In this document: positions 1 through 7,414 of the stretch, piece after piece | Layout of the letters: the number at the start of each line of letters is the position of its first letter | Position numbering within the stretch: position 1 is the first letter of the stretch | Assembly (NCBI GenBank): GCA_945878355.1 | Contig: CAMCTC010000039.1 | Location: 1-39,261 of the forward strand | Direction of reading: 5' to 3' | From: Bordetella parapertussis | GTDB taxonomy: Bacteria > Pseudomonadota > Gammaproteobacteria > Burkholderiales > Burkholderiaceae_C | DNA: 39,261 nucleotides | Notes under the pieces: generated by a model | Databases searched by the model: none | Seen by the model: the letters and a program-made list of their open reading frames with translations, nothing else | What the model was told of the DNA's origin: nothing | Position numbers and translations under genes: made by a program

Positions 1-1
1 T

Positions 2-328
2 GCGGTCGGCATCGACCTGTACCTCCATCAGCAAGGCCTGAACACGACCACGCCGGCGGGCAAGGCCTTGTTCGCCATGATGGGCGTGTTCGCCGAGTTC
101 GAGCACGGCATCATCAGGGAGCGCGTGCTGGCTGGCATGACGCGAGCCAAGGAGCGCGGCACACGCAGCGGCCTGCCGATCGGCAGACCCCGGGTCACCG
201 AGGCCGTCGAGGCCAAGATCACAGCGCTGCGATCGACAGGCATGGGCGTGTGCAAGATCGCCAGGACAGCCGGCTGCGGTGTGTCGACGGTGCAGCGTGT
301 CATTGCGGCGACCGGAGCCGCAGCATGA
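2..328 (+). CDS. Serine recombinase (resolvase/invertase), C-terminal part
   Basis: The reading frame is open from the window edge, so the N-terminus with the catalytic serine is missing. Visible are the end of the catalytic domain (TPAGKALFAMMGVFAEFE, typical of the long E helix region), the IIRERVLAGMTRAKERG segment, and a C-terminal helix-turn-helix of the Hin/resolvase type (GVCKIARTAGCGVSTVQRVI) that binds the crossover site. Family members catalyse site-specific inversion or resolution through a 5' phosphoserine link. About 108 residues remain of a usual 180-200. Its stop codon overlaps the ATG of the next small reading frame by ATGA. It is probably part of the mobile element that fills the first 9.5 kb, or of an older one beside it. 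Confidence 0.85.
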   Translation, partial: AVGIDLYLHQQGLNTTTPAGKALFAMMGVFAEFEHGIIRERVLAGMTRAKERGTRSGLPIGRPRVTEAVEAKITALRSTGMGVCKIARTAGCGVSTVQRVIAATGAAA

Positions 329-540
329 CCAAGCTGATCGCCGAGTGGGTGTGACGCATCGCCGTCGTGGTGCTGCTGGCCTGGATCGGTGCCGAGTTAC
401 ACGCGCTGCACGATGACCTGATGGCGCCAGCGGATGATCAACCGGCGACCACTTCGACGCCTGCGTGCGCTCGCGATGAACCGCATTCGCAACCAAAGGT
501 TACAACTATCGCTTACAAAACCACTTTGGCGTTGGCATGA
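325..540 (+). pseudogene. Small membrane protein gene with in-frame TGA
   Basis: The ATG overlaps the recombinase stop (ATGA). The frame reads MTKLIAEWV, then TGA at 352-354, then continues open for about 60 codons: RIAVVVLLAWIGAELHALH, a single hydrophobic helix, followed by a short polar tail ending at the TGA at 538-540. One base change (TGA from TGG or CGA) explains the break. Without it this would be a roughly 71-residue protein with one N-terminal membrane helix, of a size common among phage accessory proteins. No function is recognised. It could also be chance, because the stretch is short. Confidence 0.4.
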
Positions 541-621
541 GACTGAGTCGGGCGTCTTGTCTTGTATGGGTCGTTTCGACCGAAGGCGCCTTCCACTTGT
601 GATCAGTCGATTGGAATTAAC

Positions 622-1368
622 ATGAAACAGATTTCCTCTGATTGCGTCGATCTCGACACCGCATGCAAGGTGCTTGCCAAGAGTCGGTCTGTGCAGGCGG
701 AATTGAAGGACGCAGTTGGAACCAAGGACTTCTCAGCGGCGCTTGCCATGATGAAGGCCGGACAACTCGTTGGCGATCTCGGCGCGTCAATACATGACCT
801 CCTGACTGATTCAATTCAAAACGATGCCAACCAAGTCTGGAAGGGGATCATTCGGCAACCGCACGACGATTACCCAGTTCGTGTAAACGAGTACCACGGT
901 ATCTACTGGGTCTGGGCCATGGAGTACGACCCGATTGGGTATTTCCTCGATAAAGAAAATGCCGAGTCCTTCGTTCGAACGAACTGGGAAAACGTTTATG
1001 AGGAGGGCGAGGACCCTGAGGACGATGAGGAGGAAGAGGAGTCGGAGTGCCCCTATTGCAGTTCAACCGACGACTGCGACCACCTTCTTGTCCGGGTTGA
1101 CGTGAACTTCCAAGAGGCTGTCGATGGCCCTCTGTGGGAAGAGTTCAACTCGGCGTGGTCAGATCGAGCAGCGGAAGAAACAGAGAACCCTGACTTCGAT
1201 CCCCGGGAGGCGTTCGACGAACTGCTTGATGAGATCAACGGTCTCGCCGATTTTCAGACCACGACGTCCCCAGACAGCGCCCCGGGGATTTCGACGACCT
1301 GGGCCAAGTTCTTCTGCAGTTCCAAGAGAAGAACCCGGGCGGCGGTAAAGAAGTTCAACAAGCCCTGA
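622..1368 (+). CDS. Acidic hypothetical protein with CPYC motif, probable C-terminal frameshift
   Basis: No family is recognised. The ATG at 622 is preferred over an upstream in-frame start at 562 because the protein-like sequence begins at MKQISSDCVDLDTACKV. The first ~80 residues are helical, with a stretch like that of short phage or plasmid accessory proteins (DFSAALAMMKAGQLVGDLGA). The middle holds YHGIYWVWAMEYDPIGYF and a run of Glu/Asp (EDPEDDEEEEE). Next comes CPYCSSTDDCDH, a possible zinc-binding knuckle. After about residue 221 the composition changes to a basic, unlikely tail (FFCSSKRRTRAAVKK). The next frame instead reads GDFDDLGQVLLQFQEKNPGG up to about 1447, so one G has probably been lost near 1287. 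GC is lower than in the host genes downstream, as expected of transferred DNA. Confidence 0.6.
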   Translation: MKQISSDCVDLDTACKVLAKSRSVQAELKDAVGTKDFSAALAMMKAGQLVGDLGASIHDLLTDSIQNDANQVWKGIIRQPHDDYPVRVNEYHGIYWVWAMEYDPIGYFLDKENAESFVRTNWENVYEEGEDPEDDEEEEESECPYCSSTDDCDHLLVRVDVNFQEAVDGPLWEEFNSAWSDRAAEETENPDFDPREAFDELLDEINGLADFQTTTSPDSAPGISTTWAKFFCSSKRRTRAAVKKFNKP

Positions 1369-1628
1369 GAGCCCGCCGCAGGCCGACCGGACGATTGCGG
1401 GTCATGACAGACGAACCGCCGTTCGGCCAGCACTCGCAGCGCCGATAAACGGGCCGCAGGGAGCCTAAAGTTGTTTTGGCTACCCATCCATAGTCCGACT
1501 GTAGATTGTGGCTCCTGGAGGCTTAAAACAGCATCCGTGAGGATTTCGGTGAGTGGCAGCTGCACCTTTTCTTTCTGAGCTCAGAAAAACCATCTCGGCC
1601 AAGCCTTGCCAATCGAAGGCGTGAGTCC

Positions 1629-2090
1629 TCAGACAACGGCATCGCGAAGGTCGCCGCAGTGTTCTGGCGGATCGACGGGATCTATGGGGCGCTCGTTAGC
1701 TGCGACCACACGCAACAGCGTACGCAGCCAGTGCCTATTCCGACGCGCGTAAAGGGTGCGCTTGCCGCTTGTCGGCCGTGGCCCGGTGGACCTGCCGCCG
1801 TGAAACAGGCATCTGGTGCGCCCCTTCACCGGCACGCGCTTGCAGGGCTGGCCGGTGCTACGGGCATGTGCGCCGCATCGTTTTAGCATCGCCAAGGCCG
1901 CACGCGCAGCCGCCAGCGGGTCATTGAGGTTACGTCCTATTTCAGCCGGCGCTGACCTTAATGCATGGGTTTCCTCCGCGATTACGCTCTCATCCGGTTG
2001 CCCACATTGACCCAGGTGCGGAAGCAGTCCACAGGTTTTCCGTGATCGACGTGCGCCGCACAAATGGCAAGGGCTTGGACGTTTATTCAT
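1629..2090 (-). CDS. HGGxSTG domain protein
   Basis: A 153-residue protein carrying CGAHARSTGQPCKR and, about 15 residues later, CLFHGGRSTGPRP, followed by a basic stretch (GKRTLYARRNRHWLR). This Cys/His-rich motif pair defines the HGGxSTG family found mostly in prophages and integrative elements; the function is unknown and the cysteines and histidine suggest a small metal-binding domain. An upstream TTG at 2096 is in frame, but the ATG at 2090 is chosen because AAAGG sits 7-8 bases before it. An extra Cys-rich N-terminal segment (CHLCGARRSRKTC) may form a second knuckle. It lies alone between gene-poor stretches, opposite in strand to the recombinase and in the same direction as the satellite genes. 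Confidence 0.65.
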   Translation of the reverse strand: MNKRPSPCHLCGARRSRKTCGLLPHLGQCGQPDESVIAEETHALRSAPAEIGRNLNDPLAAARAALAMLKRCGAHARSTGQPCKRVPVKGRTRCLFHGGRSTGPRPTSGKRTLYARRNRHWLRTLLRVVAANERPIDPVDPPEHCGDLRDAVV

Positions 2091-2427
2091 GTTCAACCTT
2101 TACTCGGCCGTCGCCAAGCCCGTCAATACTCCGTTCGAGGTCTGATCGATAAGACCACGACAAAGCTGTTGAATTCGCGAACGAGAGGTACATTGCGCTT
2201 TCTCAATGTTGGCGTATCTGCGTATTTTACTCGCTCTCGCCCTCGCCGAGGACAATTAATCTCGTGATCGGGCCACCGGGAGAGCATCGAAAGCTGGCGA
2301 CGGATAATTTTCTCCTATCAGAATAACTGTCGGCTGCGCGACTATGTGTCTTTTGCGTAGCCATTAGATCTGCTACGACTGGGCTCATTCGATGGTCCCA
2401 GCTCGCTCTAAGGCGCAGGGCAGCGGA
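2091..2427. other. Gene-free stretch between HGGxSTG gene and helicase remnant
   Basis: About 340 bases with lower GC than the flanks. No reading frame here has codon use like the neighbours. It follows the abrupt end of the helicase frame at 2428, so it may contain the deletion junction that removed the helicase C-terminus. I see no clear terminator, tRNA or repeat in it. Confidence 0.4.
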
Positions 2428-3261
2428 TCAAGCACATTGCAGGTGCACTCCAGCGCTGCTGGCCATCAGGGCGCCGGAGACCATGGTCTGCTCCAGCTCG
2501 CGGTAGCGGGTGCGGTCGAAGGTCACCGGCACGATGTTGTCGATCCGCTCGGGCAGGTCGACCTGGCCTTCCAGGCTCAGCATGATGTCGGCCACCGCCG
2601 CCTCGATCTCGGCCTGGGCGCCGGGCTTGGGCCGCCAGCTGTAGACCACGTGGCCGTTGCGCCGGTCAGGCTCGAACCACCGCTCGCGGTAGCGCGTGAT
2701 GCCGGTGCCCAGCCGGGCGCCCTTGTCCAGGATGCTGATCTGAGCCCACAGGTCCAGCAGCCCGTTGGGCGTTGGCGTGCCCGACAGCATGTACAGGCGC
2801 TCGATCCTGTGCCGCACCTGCTTGACCGCCTGCCAGGCCTTGCTCGACCTGTCCCTGAACCCCACGTTCTCATCGAGCAGCACGATCGGCCACGGCCACG
2901 GCCGCCTGGCCTCGGTGATCATCCGCACGAGCCACGGGAAGCACTCCCGGTTGATCACGTGCACGTCGGCCGGCTTGCGCAGCGCGTCAGCCCGTTGCTG
3001 GGCGGTCCCCAGGGCCTTCTGCACCCGCAACCCTGCCAGGTGGTCCCACTTGGCCGCCTCCTGGGCCCAGACGAGCTCTGCGACCCGTTTGGGGGCCACG
3101 ACGAGGGCTGGGCCTGCGCCGTCCTTGCGCAGCATGTCCTGCACCGCCGTCAGCGCGATGACGCTCTTGCCCAGTCCCATGCGCAGGGCCAGGTAGTGCA
3201 CATCGTGGTCGCGCATCCTGTCGATGGCGACCTGTTGGTAGGGTCTAGGTGAAAACTGCAT
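2428..3261 (-). pseudogene. Phage SNF2-type DEAD/DEAH helicase, truncated to RecA lobe 1
   Basis: Starts MQFSPRPYQQVAIDRM, the Q-motif-like opening of phage SNF2 helicases. Then come motif I (ALRMGLGKSVIAL), motif Ia (LVVAPKRVAELVWAQEAAKW), motif II with the unusual form LLDENVGF (DEN in place of DEAH/DESS) and motif III (MLSGTPTPNGLLDLWAQI). After about residue 255 the sequence departs from the family (SGALMASSAGVHLQCA) and stops at 277, whereas relatives have about 450 residues with a second RecA lobe carrying motifs IV-VI. The remaining protein should not be a working motor. The start overlaps the end of the VRR-NUC gene by 17 bases, the usual phage arrangement of nuclease then helicase. 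ATP binding by lobe 1 alone remains possible. Confidence 0.75.
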
Positions 3262-3511
3262 CGATCTGCTCCTTGCTGTTCAACACAACCACCTCAGCGC
3301 CCAAGCGCTGAAGGATCCCAATCACTCGAACCTGGACCGGCCTGAGCGCACCGCCTGGCCGCTTGAGCTCCACGAGCACGATCCGCCCGCCGGGCATCAC
3401 GCAGATCCGATCCGGCACCCCGGCCATTCCAGGGCTGATCCATTTCAGGGCCAGGCCGCCTGCCTCCTTGACCCGCCTGGTCAGGTGCCGCTCAATGTCG
3501 CGCTCTAGCAC
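3245..3511 (-). CDS. VRR-NUC domain nuclease
   Basis: An 88-residue single-domain protein of the phage VRR-NUC type (PD-(D/E)XK fold). It shows LERDIERHLTRRVKEAGG at the N-terminus, GMAGVPDRICVMPGG with the PD pair, IVLVELKRPGG with the E-x-K pair, and the family's conserved Gln in ALRPVQVRVIGILQRLGAEV. The predicted activity is cleavage of structured or branched DNA during phage replication or recombination; relatives are usually encoded directly upstream of the SNF2 helicase, as here (17-base overlap). The start is GTG at 3511; no other start fits before the conserved block. The length is normal for the phage form, and all catalytic positions appear intact although the partner helicase is broken. 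Confidence 0.85.
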   Translation of the reverse strand: MLERDIERHLTRRVKEAGGLALKWISPGMAGVPDRICVMPGGRIVLVELKRPGGALRPVQVRVIGILQRLGAEVVVLNSKEQIDAVFT

Positions 3512-3576
3512 GGCGCGGATCCAGCGACCTGACGATCCGACCTGTCAATTCGTTTCAAATCGCTGCTCTATGGGGA

Positions 3577-3615
3577 ACATATATAAGGGTTTACCCTTAG
3601 TCTTCACGGTCATAT
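3577..3615. other. AT-rich segment with perfect palindrome beside the repeat cluster
   Basis: Contains two CATATAT tracts and the palindrome TAAGGGTTTACCCTTA at 3584-3599 (7-bp arms, 2-base centre). It is strikingly AT-rich against the surrounding GC-rich DNA and lies 27 bases from the iteron-like repeats. In a replication origin this would be the position of the unwinding element. Alternatively it holds the promoter and operator of the VRR-NUC/helicase pair, which start about 75 bases away on the minus strand. Confidence 0.45.
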
Positions 3616-3641
3616 ATGCCCTCTCATGTGTACTTTGTTTT

Positions 3642-3858
3642 AACTGTCTGAACTGTCTGAACTGTCTGGTTTACCTATGAAAAGATGACCGGACGATTGA
3701 CCGGACGATTGCCGTTTCCAGACGATTGGCTTCTGAGCAATGTTCTCGCCACGACCGCTCCGACTTCGTTTTAACTGTCTGAATCGTCTGAATCGTCTGA
3801 ATCGTCTGGTCAGAATCGTCAGGTCAAAAACCAGACAGTAACCAGACCAATCGTCCGG
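3642..3858. repeat. Iteron-like 9-bp repeat cluster next to the primase-helicase gene
   Basis: AACTGTCTG occurs three times back to back at 3642, 3651 and 3660. A second block has AACTGTCTG at 3773 followed by AATCGTCTG at 3782, 3791 and 3800, with AATCGTCAG at 3814. Between the blocks the same core appears inverted as CCGGACGATT at 3689 and 3701 and CCAGACGATT at 3719, and AATCGTCCGG stands at 3849. Both tandem blocks share the flank TTTTAACTGTCTG. Twelve copies in about 220 bases, in both orientations, directly after the primase-helicase stop codon, suggest a replication origin or a multi-site operator. The units are too short and lack spacers, so this is not a CRISPR array. Confidence 0.8.
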
Positions 3859-3876
3859 TTTTCCGGCGCCAGCGCT

Positions 3877-6354
3877 TCAGCCCAGGAACTCGACATTGAC
3901 AGCCCCCTGGTCCAGGATCTTGATGGCCCGGTCTAGGGTCATCGGCTCGTCGCTCTTGACCCAGATGTTGCGCATGTCCCCGCGCCACCACCTGCGCCCC
4001 AACGACATGAACCCCAGGTTGCCCAACAATGAATGGACCGCTTTGCCGTAGACCCTATCTAGGCCTTTGGCCTTCAGCGCTGCGGTGAAGTGGCTGGAGC
4101 TCAACACCGTGGCCGTGACGCCCTCGGCGCCGGCTTCCAACAGATCCTCGATGGCGTAGGCCAGGTCGCTCTTGCTCATCGCGACGATCGTCGACAGGAT
4201 TTTTGTGATCGGCGCGCGCCCGTTGACCTCAAACTCAGGGTGGAGCTCGACGCCCATCATCCACTTGCGCAGCGCGCCGGCATGATCCTCAGCGGCGCCG
4301 AACAAGCGCTTGTAGTAGCCGTCCGCGTCCATGTTTTTGACGGTGGCCGTGGTCAAGGCCGAGGACAGGACCATGTAGCGTCGCTCGGCGTCGGTCTGAG
4401 GCACACCGTCGAGGAAGTTCGTGGTGATGAAGTAGTTGGTGATGTTGGGCGCGGTGTATACCGCCTTGCCCTTGCCATTCAAAGAAATAAACGTGTTCGT
4501 GATGACCGGCTTGAGCTGGTTCATCACATCGATCCGGTCGCTGCTGTGGACCTTCAGTTCGTCGATGTTCATCACTGAGGAGCCGACTGCCCAGTCGTTG
4601 AACGGTGACAACAGCGCAGAGATTTCAAGCGTCGAGACGTTGATGGCCCCGAGCATGTGCCCTAGCAGATTGAAGAAAAACGTCTTGCCGTCGCCCTGGA
4701 CTCCGTGCAGCACAACGGCCCAGCCGATCCTGACGCCGGGCTTTTGCACGTTGAATGCAAGCCACGACAGGAACAGCTCACGTTCCCTGGCCTCCGGGAC
4801 CATCAAAGCCATGTGGGCCTTGACGGTCTCGATGGCGGCCAGATCTTTGTCGGTGTAGACGTCGGGCATCTCCGCGGCGCTGCCGGGGCGATACAAATTC
4901 ACCCATGACTTGCCATCCACCTGAAAGATCGCGGGCAACGCGGGCATGTAGCCTTTGTGTGCAACGGTGGGCATATCCCACCGCTCCAGGGCGGCCCTGT
5001 CGGCGCGCTCCCGGTTGCCGTCGCGGCCCATGGGCATGAGCCGGTTGAAATCAGCGTTGAAGCTCATCGGGGTGAGCTCTTCCTTATTTTTGATGTTGAA
5101 GAACTTGTCGCCGGTCTTCAAGTAGACCCAGTCCTGGACCCATTCCGGCGCGTTCGACGTCGGCGCCTGGTAGCGGCACCACTCCCGCACCACCGCCACC
5201 CCGACGGGCGCGCCGAGCGTCTTGAGGCGTTTGCCGATCAGCAAAACCAGGCTCTCGCGCTCGACCGTGGTCAGTGACTTGATCTTGGCGATCCGGGGCG
5301 CGATCTGCAGCTCGATGTTGCGCAGGTCTGTTTCGGCCTCGATCAGAGCGGGCAGGCCGTCGAGCGTTTTGGCGTGCACGTCCTTGACGCGCTTGATCAG
5401 CGTGGCCAGGGTCATGGCCCCGCCGCCGGCAGCCGGCGTGGTGCTGAGCGTTTGCCACTTGTCTGCGCATAGACCCTGCGCATAGCCCGCGCCGGGTTCG
5501 CTCCACTCATCGAACGCGGCGAGCCACTCGTCGGCGCCCTGGCCTTGGTGATGCATGGCTCGGGCGACGTCCATCCACTCCTCGTAGCCGCAGGATGGGT
5601 CGAGGTAGGCGAGGAGCTCGAAGCGCACCCGCGGCAGAGTCCACTCATCGAGTGGGCTTTTGAGGTTGGCGAAAGCGTCGTCGTCGACCAGGGCCACCGC
5701 ACCGCCGCCGCCACCCGCACCCCGGCCGACAGCATCAGCACCGCCACCCGAGCCGGCCTCCACCAACGACCACCCGTCGGGCAGAGCGCCAGGCTCAGCC
5801 AGCGCGGCGAAGAACCGCTGCACGCCGGCCGCGTCGATGGGTTGCGGTTCGATCACCAGGAAGTTGGAGCCGGGCCCTGAGCCGCTGGCCCACTGGTACT
5901 CAACGCCGGAGGGGTGCTGCCCGTAGATCAGGTACTGCTGGCCCTGGCCCAGCACCTCGACCGCGTAGTCCTTGCCGTCGGCGCCTTTGGTGCCGGCGGG
6001 CCCTCGCAGGAAGATCTTCATCTTCGCGAACGGCTTATCCGTTCCGTACAGCAGCAGCCGCTTGGGCGCCTGGCCGACGCGACTGGGCGCAGGGCCGAGC
6101 ACATTGAGGGCGATGGCCTCGATGGCCAGCGCACAGGCCTCGTCGGTGACATCGATGTCCACGCCAGGGAAATTGGCGGCGAGCAATCCAATGCTGTACG
6201 TGGCGCAGCCATTGGCCGCGAGGTGCTCGACTTGCTCGACGCTCAGACCGTTCTGCCAGCCTCTGAGGCGTGGCGCTTTGGTCCCTGGTGCGATGGGGAT
6301 GACGTCCCATCCATCCCGGCGCAACTCCGGGGCGTGCGTGCCGAACTGAATCAC
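3877..6354 (-). CDS. Primase-polymerase (AEP) / SF3-like helicase replication protein
   Basis: An 825-residue protein that can drive replication of a satellite or plasmid-like element. The N-terminal Prim-Pol domain (about 1-200) has the metal motif PGVDIDVTD (Asp66, Asp68) and the block GKDYAVEVLGQGQQYLIYG. After a Gly/Ala-rich linker comes a PriCT-2-like segment (GYEEWMDVARAMHHQGQGAD). The C-terminal helicase of the DUF5906/D5 type has Walker A HGVQGDGKTFF (Lys557), Walker B SSVMNIDELK (~600) and sensor-like NITNYFITTN. The GTG start at 6354 overlaps the preceding stop by GTGA, so translation is coupled to the upstream small gene. A cluster of iteron-like repeats follows the stop codon. All motifs look intact, which contrasts with the broken genes nearby. 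The alternative is a prophage replication protein of the same architecture. Confidence 0.9.
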   Translation of the reverse strand: MIQFGTHAPELRRDGWDVIPIAPGTKAPRLRGWQNGLSVEQVEHLAANGCATYSIGLLAANFPGVDIDVTDEACALAIEAIALNVLGPAPSRVGQAPKRLLLYGTDKPFAKMKIFLRGPAGTKGADGKDYAVEVLGQGQQYLIYGQHPSGVEYQWASGSGPGSNFLVIEPQPIDAAGVQRFFAALAEPGALPDGWSLVEAGSGGGADAVGRGAGGGGGAVALVDDDAFANLKSPLDEWTLPRVRFELLAYLDPSCGYEEWMDVARAMHHQGQGADEWLAAFDEWSEPGAGYAQGLCADKWQTLSTTPAAGGGAMTLATLIKRVKDVHAKTLDGLPALIEAETDLRNIELQIAPRIAKIKSLTTVERESLVLLIGKRLKTLGAPVGVAVVREWCRYQAPTSNAPEWVQDWVYLKTGDKFFNIKNKEELTPMSFNADFNRLMPMGRDGNRERADRAALERWDMPTVAHKGYMPALPAIFQVDGKSWVNLYRPGSAAEMPDVYTDKDLAAIETVKAHMALMVPEARERELFLSWLAFNVQKPGVRIGWAVVLHGVQGDGKTFFFNLLGHMLGAINVSTLEISALLSPFNDWAVGSSVMNIDELKVHSSDRIDVMNQLKPVITNTFISLNGKGKAVYTAPNITNYFITTNFLDGVPQTDAERRYMVLSSALTTATVKNMDADGYYKRLFGAAEDHAGALRKWMMGVELHPEFEVNGRAPITKILSTIVAMSKSDLAYAIEDLLEAGAEGVTATVLSSSHFTAALKAKGLDRVYGKAVHSLLGNLGFMSLGRRWWRGDMRNIWVKSDEPMTLDRAIKILDQGAVNVEFLG

Positions 6355-6554
6355 CGGCGCTGCCTGGTGGCTTCAGACAAGTCGAGCACGGCACGGCGCA
6401 GGCCGTTGAAGCTGTCGCTCAGGATCAGCGCTGCGCAGACCTCTGGCGATGCGGTCAACGGGCCGCCTCCTTCTTCCGCCTCGCGCCGCATGGCTTCGAG
6501 GACGTCTTGCAGGAGGTCTTGCGCGTACTGGGATCGTGATCGGGCGTTGCTCAT
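6351..6554 (-). CDS. Small hypothetical protein upstream of the primase
   Basis: A 67-residue helical protein (SQYAQDLLQDVLEAMRREAE, then PLTASPEVCAALILSDSF). The ATG at 6554 is preferred because CGGAG lies 9 bases before it. The frame is also open back to an ATG at 6695 that forms TGATG with the stop of the preceding broken gene, which would give 114 residues; the added part has poor codon use. The stop overlaps the primase GTG. Family unknown; it is probably translated with the primase. Confidence 0.5.
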   Translation of the reverse strand: MSNARSRSQYAQDLLQDVLEAMRREAEEGGGPLTASPEVCAALILSDSFNGLRRAVLDLSEATRQRR

Positions 6555-6694
6555 AGCGGGGGTCTCCGAGGTTGAATTCACTCTGGTGGCCGACCAGAGC
6601 CATGGACAATGTTTGGTGTCTTGGACTGGCAGCAGGTGCAGCATCGCGCGCTGGACCAGCGCGTGGAACGCGATGAGGAGCGGCGGGTTGAGCA

Positions 6695-7028
6695 TCACGC
6701 CGTGGCCTTCATGCGCTGGACGACGGCCGGGTTCCACAGGATCTGGTAGCCGCTGTGGCCGTTGCGGGAGTAGGGCAAAGCCTCGCCCCATGCCTTGCCG
6801 GCGTCGTTGAGCTCCCACTCGTCGCGCTCGTACAAGCGTTCCGGCCATCGCCAGCGAGTCGCCTGCGTCCAGCGCCAGCAGCGCGGTGCATGCGGGTTCG
6901 CTGAAGCAGTCGACGCTGACGAACATGCTGTCGACATCGGCGATTGCGAACGCGGCGGACGCGATGCGCTCGGGGTCCATGCCAGCTGGCGGCTTGGCCA
7001 TCCAACGGAGGGGTATGCCGGCGTTCAT
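6695..7028 (-). pseudogene. Frameshifted phage accessory gene
   Basis: The ATG at 7028 shares a base with the TAA of the upstream HTH gene (TAATG), and the frame reads MNAGIPLRWMAKPPAGMDP ... LLALDAGDSLAMAG. Near 6840 coding character jumps to another frame that reads ERLYERDEWELNDAGKAWG, then SGYQILWNPAVVQRMKATA and a stop at 6695. The original frame becomes Arg-rich and unprotein-like after the jump. A single indel therefore probably splits one gene of about 110 residues. No family is recognised. The position in the tightly overlapping gene string points to an accessory protein of the element. Confidence 0.5.
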
Positions 7029-7276
7029 TACGCGACACCCAACAGGGCGCGAATGTCAGCGGTGCGCCAAGCCAAACGGGAATTGATGCGGAGCGGGCGC
7101 AACGGGCCATCTTCGGCCGACGCCCAACCTCTCAAAGTTTGCGGCTGGCGGTTGAGGTAGTGCGCTGCGGCAGCGGTGCCCACTGCGGGGCGAGCTTCAA
7201 GTTCCAGCGGTACGAATGCTGCGCTGCTTGCTGAGGCCTTGCTATGTTGCCGGCCAGTTTCTTGATACATCTGCAT
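7028..7276 (-). CDS. Small HTH (AlpA/excisionase-like) DNA-binding protein
   Basis: An 82-residue protein with a central winged-HTH of the MerR/AlpA sort: VGTAAAAHYLNRQPQTLRGW, then GPLRPLRINSRLAWRTADI, ending in RALLGV. Proteins with this block are common in Burkholderiales prophages and integrative elements and are thought to act as excisionases or as activators of the integrase or replication genes. The ATG at 7276 has AAGGG 7 bases upstream. The gene is first in the run HTH, broken accessory gene, small gene, primase, joined by 1-4 base overlaps, so it heads a replication operon. The TTGGCGGT repeats immediately upstream are candidates for its binding sites. Confidence 0.7.
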   Translation of the reverse strand: MQMYQETGRQHSKASASSAAFVPLELEARPAVGTAAAAHYLNRQPQTLRGWASAEDGPLRPLRINSRLAWRTADIRALLGVA

Positions 7277-7324
7277 AGGGTGCCCTTCATCGCCGTTTGG
7301 CGTTGTTGAGCCCCCATTAAAAAC

Positions 7325-7414
7325 TTGGCGGTACTACCGCCATTGTTTGGCGGTGCAGCGGTTCGTAGGGGAATGGCGGTGAAGTTTGGCGGTAATGGAC
7401 TAGCGTTTGGCGGT
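7325..7414. repeat. TTGGCGGT direct-repeat cluster upstream of the HTH gene
   Basis: TTGGCGGT occurs at 7325, 7347, 7386 and 7407, with ATGGCGGT at 7373 and an inverted copy (ACCGCCA) at 7335. Most spacings are 21-26 bases, about two helical turns, so bound proteins would lie on one face of the DNA. The cluster lies in the promoter region of the HTH-primase gene run, and its last copy is inside the 3' end of the next gene. It is probably an operator or iteron array for a protein of the element. Confidence 0.7.

Noticed and set aside
2392..3252. Plus-strand open frame opposite the helicase remnant
   Set aside because: Motif-free and His/Gly/Pro-rich; the minus strand has helicase motifs I-III.
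3642..3858. CRISPR array
   Set aside because: Units are 9 bp with no spacers and occur in both orientations; no cas genes in the window.
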